Source: Marinobacter xestospongiae (lineage in GTDB: Bacteria; Pseudomonadota; Gammaproteobacteria; Pseudomonadales; Oleiphilaceae). Taken from it: a DNA stretch of 64,000 nucleotides. The notes below the pieces were generated by a model. It searched no databases, was not told where the DNA came from, and saw only the letters and a list, made by a program, of their open reading frames with translations. Where the stretch lies: NCBI RefSeq assembly GCF_023156385.1, contig NZ_JAKZAK010000005.1:124001-188000 (forward strand). Reading direction: 5' to 3'. Positions 39,017 to 47,687 of this stretch are shown here, piece after piece (the first letter of the stretch is position 1; every line of letters starts with the position of its first letter). A program made the position numbers and the translations under genes.

Positions 39017-40519
39017 TTGAACACTGATCTTGCCGATCCGGTCCACGAGGAACCTTTGGGTCGTCTTCCCTTTGCCTTCGCCAAACGCAATGGCGTTATC
39101 CTGACACGGGACGATCAGGGCGCGCCGCTGATTCTGGTGCGACCGGATGCCGTCCACTCCGCGATTGCCGAAGCCAACCGCATCAGCGGTGGTTCCGCCC
39201 GTTTTCAGCCCATCGAGTCGGATCGCTTCGATGCCGCCCTGAACGCCGCCTACCAGAACGATTCTGCCGAAGCCATGCAGATGGTGGAAGGCATCGGCGA
39301 CGACATGGATCTGGCTTCGCTGGCCGATTCTGTGCCGGAAACGGAAGACCTGCTGGAGCAGGAAGACGACGCGCCGATCATCCGCCTGATCAATGCCATC
39401 CTTACCGAGGCGGTCAAGACCAACGCCTCGGACGTGCACATCGAGACCTATGAGAAACGGCTGGTGGTGCGTTTCCGGGTGGATGGCGTACTGCGGGAAG
39501 TGGTCCAGCCCAAGCGGGCCCTGGCGCCGCTGCTGGTTTCCCGGATCAAGGTCATGTCGAAAATGGACATTGCCGAGAAACGGGTGCCCCAGGATGGCCG
39601 TATCGCCCTGCGGGTCGCCGGCCGAGAGGTGGATCTGCGGGTGTCGACCATGCCATCGGCCAACGGCGAGCGGGTGGTTCTGCGTCTGCTCGACAAGCAG
39701 GCGGGCAACATCAAGCTGGAATCCCTGGGGATGGCAGCTGGCGACTTGCAGACCCTGCGAAAGCTCATTTACCGACCTTACGGCATCATGCTGGTGACTG
39801 GGCCGACCGGTTCCGGTAAATCCACCAGCCTGTATGCCTCGCTGCTGGAGATCAACGACCGCAGCCGCAACATTCTTACGGTGGAAGACCCCATCGAATA
39901 CAACCTGCCCGGTATCGGCCAGACTCAGGTCAACCAGAAGGTGGACATGACCTTCGCCCGCGGCCTGCGGGCAATCCTCCGTCAGGACCCGGATGTGGTG
40001 ATGATCGGTGAGATCCGTGACCTGGAAACCGCCGAGATCTCCGTGCAGGCCAGTTTGACCGGTCACATGGTGCTGTCGACGTTGCATACCAACACCGCCG
40101 TTGGCGCCATCACCCGGTTGATGGATATGGGCATTGAGCCGTTCCTGATTTCCTCAAGTCTGGTGGGCATTGTCGCCCAGCGCCTGGTGCGGGTGCTGTG
40201 TGACTGCAAAGAGCCCACGGTGGCCACCGCCGAGCATTGTGAGTTCATGCAGCAGGACCCGGCGAATCCGCCCACCATCTATCGGCCCAAAGGCTGCGAG
40301 CACTGCAATCAGTTGGGTTATCGGGGCCGGATTGGTATCTACGAGGTGGTGGAAGTCACCGAGGAAATCCGCGGCCTGATCCACAAGCGCGCCGGCGAAC
40401 TCGACCTGGAGCGCGAAGCCCGCAGAAACAGCCCCAGTATTCATGCCGATGGTGTCGACAAGATTCTCCGCGGCGTGACCTCGGTGGAAGAGGTACTTCG
40501 TGTGACCCATCGGAGCTGA
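39017..40519 (+). CDS. gspE: Type II secretion ATPase GspE
   Basis: About 500 residues. The start is not ATG: TTG at 39017 has GCGAGGAAC just upstream and gives the typical LNTDLADPV opening; an in-frame TTG at 38948 would add 23 residues. The N-terminal domain has LGRLPFAFAKRNGVIL. The ATPase core has Walker A GPTGSGKST at about 261-269, Asp box EDPIEYN, Walker B DPDVVMIGEIRD and the His box LSTLHTNTA. The zinc-binding CxxC pairs are LCDCKEPT and GCEHCNQLGYRGR. It powers pseudopilus assembly from the cytoplasmic face. First gene of gspEFGHIJKLM. Confidence 0.95.
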   Translation: MNTDLADPVHEEPLGRLPFAFAKRNGVILTRDDQGAPLILVRPDAVHSAIAEANRISGGSARFQPIESDRFDAALNAAYQNDSAEAMQMVEGIGDDMDLASLADSVPETEDLLEQEDDAPIIRLINAILTEAVKTNASDVHIETYEKRLVVRFRVDGVLREVVQPKRALAPLLVSRIKVMSKMDIAEKRVPQDGRIALRVAGREVDLRVSTMPSANGERVVLRLLDKQAGNIKLESLGMAAGDLQTLRKLIYRPYGIMLVTGPTGSGKSTSLYASLLEINDRSRNILTVEDPIEYNLPGIGQTQVNQKVDMTFARGLRAILRQDPDVVMIGEIRDLETAEISVQASLTGHMVLSTLHTNTAVGAITRLMDMGIEPFLISSSLVGIVAQRLVRVLCDCKEPTVATAEHCEFMQQDPANPPTIYRPKGCEHCNQLGYRGRIGIYEVVEVTEEIRGLIHKRAGELDLEREARRNSPSIHADGVDKILRGVTSVEEVLRVTHRS

Positions 40520-40525
40520 TGACCC

Positions 40526-41737
40526 ATGCCAGCATTCGATTACAAGGCACTCGATGCCCGTGGCAAGCAGAAACAGGGCGTGCTGGAGGCAGACAGTGCC
40601 CGCGCGGTACGTCAGCAACTGCGCGAAAAAGGCATGGCGCCGCTGGAGGTGTCACCGGCTACCGAGAAGCAGACCAAGAGCAACCCCCTGAGCAGCCGGG
40701 GTGGCCTCAGTGCGGCGGATCTGGCCCTGGTGACGCGACAGCTGGCAACACTGATCCAGTCTGGTATCCCTATTGAGCAGGCGCTGAACGCCGCTGCCCA
40801 ACAATCCCAGAAACCGCGCCTGAAAAGCATGATGATCGCCATCCGCGCCAAGGTGATGGAGGGCTATTCTCTGGCGGACAGCCTGGGCGAGTTTCCCCGG
40901 GCGTTTCCGCGGCTGTACCGCTCCACCGTTGCTGCCGGCGAGCACGCGGGCCACCTGGATCTGGTGCTGAACCGGTTGGCGGATCACACTGAGAGCCGTC
41001 AGGAGGCCCGTCAGAAGATTCAGTTGGCGGCGATCTACCCGATCATCCTCAGTTTTGTCGCCATCGGCATCGTGGTGTTCCTGCTGACCTACGTGGTGCC
41101 GGACATCATCGAAGTGTTTCTCAAACAGGGCCAGGAACTGCCGGCGTTGACTCAGGTGATGCTGACGGTGTCCGAGTTCCTGTCCAGTTATGGCCTGTTC
41201 CTGGGGGTGGCGTTGGCGTTGGCGTTCGTGGGGTTCCGGCTGGCGCTGCGCAAGCCGGCAACCCGGATGCGCTTTCACCGCTCGCTGCTGAACATGCCGT
41301 TGCTGTCTGGCATGGTGCGGGGGGTGAATACCGCCCAGTACGCCAGTACCCTGAGCATTCTCACCACCAGTGGCGTGCCGCTGGTGGAAGCCATGCGGAT
41401 TGCCGGCGAGGTGCTGTCCAACGATTTTCTGCGACAGGAACTGCGCGGTGCCGCCCAGAAAGTCAGCGAGGGTGGCTCCCTGCACCGGTCGCTGGACCAA
41501 ACCGGCTATTTCCCGCCGATGATGCTGCACATGATCGCCAGTGGTGAGGCCAGTGGTGAGCTCGACAGCATGCTGGAACGGACGGCACGGATGCAGGAAA
41601 ACACCCTGCAGGCGAAGATCGCCGCCATTGTTGGCCTGTTTGAGCCAATGATGCTGCTGGTGATGGGGGTGGTGGTGTTGATCATCGTATTGGCCATCAT
41701 GCTGCCCATCCTCAACATGAGTAATCTGGTGGGCTAG
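40526..41737 (+). CDS. gspF: Type II secretion inner-membrane platform protein GspF
   Basis: 403 residues, standard. Two T2SSF repeats, the first at about 70-195 (LVTRQLATLIQSGIPIEQALN) and the second near 270-395 (YASTLSILTTSGVPLVEAM). Three membrane helices are seen near 170-195, 220-240 and 372-395. The IASGEASGELDSMLERTA signature is intact. GspF links the GspE ATPase to the growing pseudopilus. Starts six bases after gspE. Confidence 0.96.
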   Translation: MPAFDYKALDARGKQKQGVLEADSARAVRQQLREKGMAPLEVSPATEKQTKSNPLSSRGGLSAADLALVTRQLATLIQSGIPIEQALNAAAQQSQKPRLKSMMIAIRAKVMEGYSLADSLGEFPRAFPRLYRSTVAAGEHAGHLDLVLNRLADHTESRQEARQKIQLAAIYPIILSFVAIGIVVFLLTYVVPDIIEVFLKQGQELPALTQVMLTVSEFLSSYGLFLGVALALAFVGFRLALRKPATRMRFHRSLLNMPLLSGMVRGVNTAQYASTLSILTTSGVPLVEAMRIAGEVLSNDFLRQELRGAAQKVSEGGSLHRSLDQTGYFPPMMLHMIASGEASGELDSMLERTARMQENTLQAKIAAIVGLFEPMMLLVMGVVVLIIVLAIMLPILNMSNLVG

Positions 41738-41756
41738 TCCCGTCATCATCGGGACT
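41736..41756 (+). other. Hairpin between gspF and gspG
   Basis: AGTCCCG (41736-41742) and CGGGACT (41750-41756) form a perfect seven-base stem that begins inside the gspF stop codon. No T-tract follows. It lies just before the major pseudopilin gene, where a processing or stabilising structure could adjust GspG levels. Confidence 0.45.
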
Positions 41757-41805
41757 CCGGACCCTTCTGAAGAACCCATCAATCCGACCTAAAGAGACTT
41801 GGAAA

Positions 41806-42258
41806 ATGAACACACAGGTAACAGCAAAAGGACACGCCCAGGCGGGTTTTACCCTCATCGAGATCATGGTGGTGATGGTTATCCTCGGGTTGCTGGTGGC
41901 CATCGTCGCGCCCAATATCATGGGCCGCAGTGACCAGGCCAAGGTCACCGTCGCCGAGACCCAGTTGAGCAATATTGCCAACGCGCTCGATCTCTACCGC
42001 CTCGACAACAGCCACTACCCGTCTACCCAGCAGGGGCTGGAAGCACTGGTGAGCAAGCCCACGGGTAACCCGGAGCCGAAGAACTGGAACCCGGATGGTT
42101 ACCTCAAGAGCACCCCGGAAGACCCTTGGGGTAACGACTATCAGTACATCAGTCCGGGCGTCGAAGGCCCCTATGACCTGTTCTCCTACGGCTCCGACGG
42201 CCAGGAAGGTGGTGACGGCGATGCCGCTGACATCAGCGTCTGGGCCAGTAAAGACTAA
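41806..42258 (+). CDS. gspG: Type II secretion major pseudopilin GspG
   Basis: 150 residues. The prepilin cleavage site is AQAG/FTLIEIMVVMVILGLL, with Glu5 of the mature protein present. The globular domain has the conserved YPSTQQGLEAL and PWGNDYQYISPG motifs and the calcium-site loop in YGSDGQEGGDGDAADISVW. It forms the pseudopilus shaft after processing by a prepilin peptidase, which is not encoded here. Confidence 0.97.
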   Translation: MNTQVTAKGHAQAGFTLIEIMVVMVILGLLVAIVAPNIMGRSDQAKVTVAETQLSNIANALDLYRLDNSHYPSTQQGLEALVSKPTGNPEPKNWNPDGYLKSTPEDPWGNDYQYISPGVEGPYDLFSYGSDGQEGGDGDAADISVWASKD

Positions 42259-42276
42259 GGTTCTGGATCGCCTGGC

Positions 42277-42858
42277 ATGGTACGGACACTGCCTGGACAA
42301 TCGGCCGAGCCGTCTGGCGCAAAGCTGACGGTATCCCGTTCGGCGTGCGCTCGGGGCTTCACCATGATTGAAATACTGGTGGTGCTGGTGGTGGTCGGCC
42401 TGCTGGCAGCGCTGGCCATCGTGAATCTTGGCGGTGGCAGTCAGTTGCGGGAGCTGAAAAATGAGGTCCAGGAACTGTACCTGCTGATGCAGACCGCCAG
42501 CGAACAGGCGGTGTTGAACAACCAGGAGCTGGGTTTGGTCATGGAAGAGGAGGGCTACCGCTTTGTCCTCTACGACGACCTTAATGGTGAGTGGGTCGGC
42601 CAGCCAGAGCGGCTGTTCCGGCCCCGGCAGTGGCCTGAGTGGCTGGTGGCCACCCTGCAGGCGGAAGGCGATGCCCCCAGGCTTGCCAGCGACGAAGACA
42701 AACTGAGGCCCGACCTGGTGTTTTTCTCCAGCGGAGAAACCACCCCGTTCGAGGCCGAGTTCACCCTGGGGAGCGACACCGACCACCGTCACCGCATTGA
42801 GTCCGATGGCCTCAATGGCCTCGACTGGCGGGCACCGGGTGATGAGGACGAACTTTGA
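42277..42858 (+). CDS. gspH: Type II secretion minor pseudopilin GspH
   Basis: 193 residues. Leader peptide of about 29 residues, unusually long for this family, ends at ARG/FTMIEILVVLVVVGLLAAL. The body has LGGGSQLRELKNEVQELY, typical of GspH. Initiation may be inefficient because no good ribosome binding site precedes the ATG. Its TGA overlaps the gspI start. Confidence 0.92.
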   Translation: MVRTLPGQSAEPSGAKLTVSRSACARGFTMIEILVVLVVVGLLAALAIVNLGGGSQLRELKNEVQELYLLMQTASEQAVLNNQELGLVMEEEGYRFVLYDDLNGEWVGQPERLFRPRQWPEWLVATLQAEGDAPRLASDEDKLRPDLVFFSSGETTPFEAEFTLGSDTDHRHRIESDGLNGLDWRAPGDEDEL

Positions 42859-43259
42859 TGGGACCGTCTCCACCCCAGTCCCGGCCGCGGGTATCCGGTT
42901 TCACCCTGATTGAAGTGCTGGTGGCGTTGCTGGTCTTTGCGCTGATTGGCACGGCAGCCTCCCAGGTTGGCAGTCAGTACATTTCCAGTTACGAAACCGT
43001 TCGCGACCGTACCCTGGCAACCTGGGTGGCGGACAACCGCATGAATGAGCTGCGCCTGGAAGAAAGCTTTCCCGAGGTGTCGGAAAACACCGACGAACTG
43101 GATTTTGGTCCCTATCGCTGGCAGGTGCTGACGGCGATCAAGGGTACCGCTGAGCCGAGTATCCGTCGGGTTGACATAACGGTGTCCCGCTTCAACCAGA
43201 TCGAGAACGATTTCCGCTCCGTGCATACCCTGTCCGGATTCCTCTGGGAGCCGCAGTAA
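42858..43259 (+). CDS. gspI: Type II secretion minor pseudopilin GspI
   Basis: 133 residues, ATG at 42858 overlapping the gspH stop as TGATG. Prepilin site VSG/FTLIEVLVALLVFALIG, then ATWVADNRMNELRLEE, the diagnostic GspI segment. GspI nucleates the tip complex with GspJ and GspK. Confidence 0.94.
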   Translation: MGPSPPQSRPRVSGFTLIEVLVALLVFALIGTAASQVGSQYISSYETVRDRTLATWVADNRMNELRLEESFPEVSENTDELDFGPYRWQVLTAIKGTAEPSIRRVDITVSRFNQIENDFRSVHTLSGFLWEPQ

Positions 43260-44020
43260 TGGCCATTGTGCAATCGCCACGGCCGCGTCAGCCCGGGCAG
43301 GGCGGCTTTACCCTGATGGAAGTGCTGATTGCGGTGTCGATCACGGCGGTGATCGGCCTTGGCATCTGGCAGGTGCTGTCCGGCGTCATTACCTCTCGTG
43401 ATCGGGTGGATGCGGTGGCGGACGAGTTTGATGGTCTGCAGCGTGCCCTGCTGCTGATGGAGCGGGACATCACCCAGGCGGTCAATCGGACCAGTCGCAA
43501 CATCTACGGCGACACCGAACCGGCGCTGACCAGCCGCAACGAGCAATTTGATCTGATTCTGACCCGCCAGGGCTGGCGTAACCCGCTGGGTACCCGGCGC
43601 TCGGAGTTGCAGCGGGTGGCCTATGAATACACCGGTGAGGAGTTGCGGCGGCGATTCTGGCTGACGGTTGACCTGGGCCAGGAAGACAACAGCCGCGACC
43701 AGTTGCTGCTGGAACAGGTCAAACAGCTGGAGTTCGAGTTTCTCGACAGCAATAACAACTGGGTCGAGTCCTGGCCAACCCAGGAGATGCTCAACAACGC
43801 CATGACATCGGGGATGGCGGCGCTGTCGCTGCCTCGCGCCATCCGCATTCGCCTGGAGCACGAGCGTTTTGGCGACATTGAACGCCTGTTTGTGCTGCCG
43901 GAGTTTGATCAGGTGGCGGTGCAGCGCTTTATCCGCGATAGCCAGTCCTCCGGCGATGATGACGACGGTGACGACGACGGCCGGGGCGATGACGGTGCAG
44001 CCGCCGAGGGGGCGCAATGA
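43259..44020 (+). CDS. gspJ: Type II secretion minor pseudopilin GspJ
   Basis: 253 residues, start overlapping the gspI stop (TAATG). Prepilin site QGG/FTLMEVLIAVSITAVIG, then LQRALLLMERDITQAVNRTSR and LTRQGWRNPLGTRRSELQRV, typical of GspJ. The C-terminus ends in an acidic low-complexity tail of Asp, Gly and Ser (about 228-250) beyond the usual fold. Translationally coupled to gspK. Confidence 0.94.
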   Translation: MAIVQSPRPRQPGQGGFTLMEVLIAVSITAVIGLGIWQVLSGVITSRDRVDAVADEFDGLQRALLLMERDITQAVNRTSRNIYGDTEPALTSRNEQFDLILTRQGWRNPLGTRRSELQRVAYEYTGEELRRRFWLTVDLGQEDNSRDQLLLEQVKQLEFEFLDSNNNWVESWPTQEMLNNAMTSGMAALSLPRAIRIRLEHERFGDIERLFVLPEFDQVAVQRFIRDSQSSGDDDDGDDDGRGDDGAAAEGAQ

Positions 44021-45015
44021 GCCTGAACCGTCGATCCCAGCGGGGCATGGCCCTGATCATGGTGCTGCTGGCGATGGCGTTGGTGGTGATGCTGGCGGCG
44101 GGCATGACCCAGAAACAGAGTGTGCGGGTGTATCGGGCGACCCATTACCTTGCCCAGAACCAGGGGTTCAGTATTGCCCTGGGGGCGGAAGAGTTCGCCA
44201 AGCAGATTCTGTACAGGGACTACGAGCAGGACAAGGAAGACAACCTGTTGGTGGACTCGCCGGACGAGGTCTGGGCCAAGCATTCTGCGATTTTACCGGT
44301 GGACGATATTGGTCTGGTGGAAGTGCAGATCGATGACCTTGGCGGTCGTATCAACCTGAACGATCTGGTTGAGGGCGGTGAGCAGGTCAATGACCTCACC
44401 CGTAAGCGATTGGAGCGGCTGTTGCAGGTGCTGGATATCCGCAACGTATCGGTGGATGCTCTGGTGGACTGGATCGACAGCAACGATCAGACCGTCTCCG
44501 CCCGCGGTGCGGAAGACGGTCATTATCTGGTGGCAAGTCCATCGTATCGGGCGGCAAATCAGCCCTTTACCAATGTCAGCGAATTGCGGCTGATCGATGG
44601 CATGACCGAAGAGTACTACCGTAAACTCCGGCCCCATGTGACGGCGTTGCCGGTGAGCGGGTTGGGTATCAATGTCAATCTGGCAACGGCGCCGGTGCTG
44701 CAGTCGCTTGATGAGCGCCTGACGCAGGCCCAGGCGGAGGCTATTCTTGCCAGAGTGGAAGAAGAAAGGTTCGAGGACATCAAGAACTTCCTCGCCTTGG
44801 ATGAATTTGCCGGGATGGGGCTGAAATCGGACGGTCTGGGCCTCACCACCCGTTTCTTCGACGTTGCGGCGCGGATCACTTACGATGACCGGGAAGTCAA
44901 TCTGGTCAGCACACTCTATCGTGGCCCGGATGGCAGAATGCAGGTGGTTCGCCGTGACAGTGGCCAGAAAAACCGAATCACAAAAGAGCCGTTCACCGTA
45001 CCGGACGGCGGATAA
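44017..45015 (+). CDS. gspK: Type II secretion minor pseudopilin GspK
   Basis: 332 residues, ATGA overlap with gspJ. Prepilin site QRG/MALIMVLLAMALVVML, without Glu5, as is normal for GspK. The large helical domain carries DLGGRINLNDLV and DSNDQTVSARGAEDGHYL, the family calcium-binding and tip regions, and LINVNLATAPVLQSL-like sequence near 210. GspK caps the pseudopilus. Confidence 0.95.
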   Translation: MSLNRRSQRGMALIMVLLAMALVVMLAAGMTQKQSVRVYRATHYLAQNQGFSIALGAEEFAKQILYRDYEQDKEDNLLVDSPDEVWAKHSAILPVDDIGLVEVQIDDLGGRINLNDLVEGGEQVNDLTRKRLERLLQVLDIRNVSVDALVDWIDSNDQTVSARGAEDGHYLVASPSYRAANQPFTNVSELRLIDGMTEEYYRKLRPHVTALPVSGLGINVNLATAPVLQSLDERLTQAQAEAILARVEEERFEDIKNFLALDEFAGMGLKSDGLGLTTRFFDVAARITYDDREVNLVSTLYRGPDGRMQVVRRDSGQKNRITKEPFTVPDGG

Positions 45016-45050
45016 CACACCGTGCAGCGGGATTAAGGACAACCAACACC

Positions 45051-46358
45051 ATGAGCTATCGTCTTTACGTGCAGCCACTGTGGCCCACGGAAACGCCTGA
45101 GGGTGAACTGCCCGAGCGGGTGTTCCATTGGGCGCTGCTGGATGCCGGCGGTGAGATTCAGGCCCGCGGCCAGGGTGATCGCCGGGAGACCATTGAGCAG
45201 ACCCTGTCTCAGAATGCCCTTGAGAACGTTAACATGGTCGGGGTGGTGCCGGGCGATGAGGTGTTGTTCTGCGTTGCCGACATTCCTGCCAAACAGGCCC
45301 GGTACATTCGCCAGGCCCTGCCATTCGCCGTGGAGGAACAACTGGCGCAGGATGTTGACTCGATGCATCTGGCGCTCGGCGAGAACTCGGAACGGGGGTA
45401 TCAGGTTGCGGCCATTGACCGCCATGCCATGACCAACTGGCAGGCCCTGTTCCGCGGCTGGGCCCACACCCGACTTACGGCGATCTATGCCGATGCGGCC
45501 ATGCTGCCGGTGGAGAATGAGGGCGGCTGGACCATCTGCCTGGATGGCGATCGCGCCATGGTGGCCAACAACAGCGGCGAGTGGCTGCGCATCCATGCGG
45601 CCAACCTGGCGATGTTTATCCAGACCCTGGCATTGCCGAGGGAGGACGAGGTGATCTCGGAGGTTGCCGTTACCCTGTACGGGTCGCCTGCGGACCTGGA
45701 GCAGCACCAGGCGCTGGAGGGCGCGGTGGCTTCACAGGGCGCCATCAGCCTGCGCCAGGAAGTGCTGGAGATCTCACCGATCGAGCTGTTGGCCCATGCC
45801 CATATCCGCCATCGCTGCCGGCCCATCAATCTGTGTGAAGGCGCCTTCTCCCTCAACGGCGGCAGCTCCGGGGCCCTCAAGCCCTGGCGCCCGCTGATTG
45901 CCGTGGCCTGCACCTGGTTTGTGCTGCAGGTGGGGCTGGAAGTGGGGCTGGGAATCTACAAGCAGCAGCAGGCTGATCAATTGCAGGACCAGGCGATGGC
46001 GGTCTATCGGGAGGCCTTCCCCCAGGATCGTCGGACCACCGCGAACAATGTCCGACGAGTGATTCAGGGGCAGCTGAGACAGCGGGATTCCCAGGGGCAG
46101 GCGCTGGATTTCCTGGCCTTGGTGAAACACGCCGGTCATCAGTACGCCACCTTGCCGGGACGGAGTCAGGTGTCTTTCAGTGCCATGAACTACACCGAAT
46201 CCCGGGGTGAGCTGGTGGTGGATCTGCGGGCCGACAGCTTCGACAAGCTCAACGCGCTGCGCAGTGGACTGGTCCAGCGGGGCCTGGAGGCCGACATCGG
46301 TTCGGTGGTGAACGAAGCCAGCGGTGCCCGTGGCCGCCTGACGATTTCTGGAGGCTAA
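45051..46358 (+). CDS. gspL: Type II secretion protein GspL
   Basis: 435 residues. An actin-like cytoplasmic domain (about 1-270), with GDEVLFCVADIPAKQARYIRQALPFAVEEQLAQD in pieces near 65-100, binds GspE. One membrane helix is at about 283-300 (PLIAVACTWFVLQVGLEV). The periplasmic ferredoxin-like domain follows (YREAFPQDRR and ELVVDLRADSFDKLNALRSGL). GspL anchors GspE to the platform with GspF and GspM. Confidence 0.92.
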   Translation: MSYRLYVQPLWPTETPEGELPERVFHWALLDAGGEIQARGQGDRRETIEQTLSQNALENVNMVGVVPGDEVLFCVADIPAKQARYIRQALPFAVEEQLAQDVDSMHLALGENSERGYQVAAIDRHAMTNWQALFRGWAHTRLTAIYADAAMLPVENEGGWTICLDGDRAMVANNSGEWLRIHAANLAMFIQTLALPREDEVISEVAVTLYGSPADLEQHQALEGAVASQGAISLRQEVLEISPIELLAHAHIRHRCRPINLCEGAFSLNGGSSGALKPWRPLIAVACTWFVLQVGLEVGLGIYKQQQADQLQDQAMAVYREAFPQDRRTTANNVRRVIQGQLRQRDSQGQALDFLALVKHAGHQYATLPGRSQVSFSAMNYTESRGELVVDLRADSFDKLNALRSGLVQRGLEADIGSVVNEASGARGRLTISGG

Positions 46359-46886
46359 GTGGTGTTGCAGAAACTGAAACGAAACCCCGCCATCGGCAAG
46401 TTGGTGGCGCAGTACGACCAGCTGCCGAAGCGGGATCAGCAGGCGTTGCTGGTGATGAGTGTGGCAATCCTGCTGGCAGTACTGTATTTCGCCATCTGGC
46501 GACCGGCGGTCGGCTTTCACCAGCGGGCGGAGTCGTCCCGCGAGAATGCCGCGGAACTGCTGGCCTGGATGAATGCCAACCGCACGTCTATTCAGGCCCT
46601 GGCCGAGGGCGGCGGTGGCGGTACCACAGCATCGTCGATTACCGATGGGCGGGCGCTGATGTCTACGGTCACCCGCAGTGCCGGCGAGAGCGGGCTGTCG
46701 CTGAACCGATTTGAGCCCAGTGGCGATAGCGCTATCCGGGTGTGGCTGGAGAATGTGTCGTTTCAGAAAGTGGCGGCCTGGCTGGAGCAGTTGTCGGGCC
46801 AGCATGGCATTATTGTGGATCAGGCCTCATTCGACCGGGAAGACGCTCCCGGTATGGTCTCGGTACGTCTGACGTTGAAGATATAG
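46359..46886 (+). CDS. gspM: Type II secretion protein GspM
   Basis: 175 residues with a GTG start; a second GTG at 46362 is better spaced from GGAGG (46350-46354). Short cytoplasmic part, one membrane helix at about 28-46 (ALLVMSVAILLAVLYFAIW), and a periplasmic ferredoxin-like domain (GESGLSLNRFEPSGD, VAAWLEQLSGQHGI). Partner of GspL. Last gsp gene of the cluster; no gspN follows. Confidence 0.9.
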   Translation: MVLQKLKRNPAIGKLVAQYDQLPKRDQQALLVMSVAILLAVLYFAIWRPAVGFHQRAESSRENAAELLAWMNANRTSIQALAEGGGGGTTASSITDGRALMSTVTRSAGESGLSLNRFEPSGDSAIRVWLENVSFQKVAAWLEQLSGQHGIIVDQASFDREDAPGMVSVRLTLKI

Positions 46887-46975
46887 TGGAGCCGATCGCA
46901 GGGCCTTGCGAATGCCAGGGCCTGTGAAGACTCCGGGGGAGCAACGGATAATTACGGCGGTGAGGGGAGAGAGTG

Positions 46976-47641
46976 ATGGCAACGGCCACTCAGGATAACA
47001 AGAACAACCCGCAACCGGTGGTAGTCAGGCTGGACGCAACGGCACTCAATGAGGCCAAGTCGATCCTGTTTCAGGCCTATCGCCATGAACCCACGTTCCA
47101 GTATCTGTTCGATCATCGTCGCCCGGGTTATGAACAACGGGTGCGGGCCACCGTACGTGAGCTGATCGGTCTTTATTTCGATCTGGACCAGGAAGCCATC
47201 GGCGTGATGGTCAATGAAACCTTGGTGGCGGTGGCGTTCATCGGCGAGCCGGAGTTGCGGCTGAATCTGGCCAATCAACTGAGCTGGCGACTGCGGATGG
47301 TGCTGACCACCGGTTTTGCCTGTACCCGCCGCTACCTGGATTACCATGACCGCATTCGCCAGTTGCTACCCCAACCTCAGGCCCATCAGTTGCCCCTGAT
47401 GGGCGTGCATCCCAAATACCAGAACCGCGGCTACGGTCGGCTGCTGCTGGAAACCGTCCAGCGCCTGTGTGCCGATAACCCCCGTGGTAGCGGCTTGGTG
47501 CTGGATACCGGCAACAGCAAATATCTGCATTTCTACGAATCTGAAGGTTTCCGCAGTCTTGGCAAGATCCAGCTGGGGAACTTTGAGGATCACGTCCTGT
47601 ATCGTGATGTGGATGGGCACTCTGCCGCTCACCCTGTTTAA
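46976..47641 (+). CDS. GNAT-family N-acetyltransferase
   Basis: 221 residues from the ATG at 46976, with GAGGGGAGAG upstream. The acetyl-CoA pyrophosphate-binding motif A is MGVHPKYQNRGYGRLLLE at about 141-158, and motif B includes LDTGNSKYLHFYESEGFRSLG. The N-terminal half (AKSILFQAYRHEPTFQYLF) resembles GNATs that act on small molecules. The acceptor is not evident. It stands between the secretion cluster and glutathione reductase, and nothing ties it to either. Confidence 0.85.
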   Translation: MATATQDNKNNPQPVVVRLDATALNEAKSILFQAYRHEPTFQYLFDHRRPGYEQRVRATVRELIGLYFDLDQEAIGVMVNETLVAVAFIGEPELRLNLANQLSWRLRMVLTTGFACTRRYLDYHDRIRQLLPQPQAHQLPLMGVHPKYQNRGYGRLLLETVQRLCADNPRGSGLVLDTGNSKYLHFYESEGFRSLGKIQLGNFEDHVLYRDVDGHSAAHPV

Positions 47642-47687
47642 TCCCAATCACTGAACAGCGGTCCACTGGCCGCTTTGAGGAGAGGTT

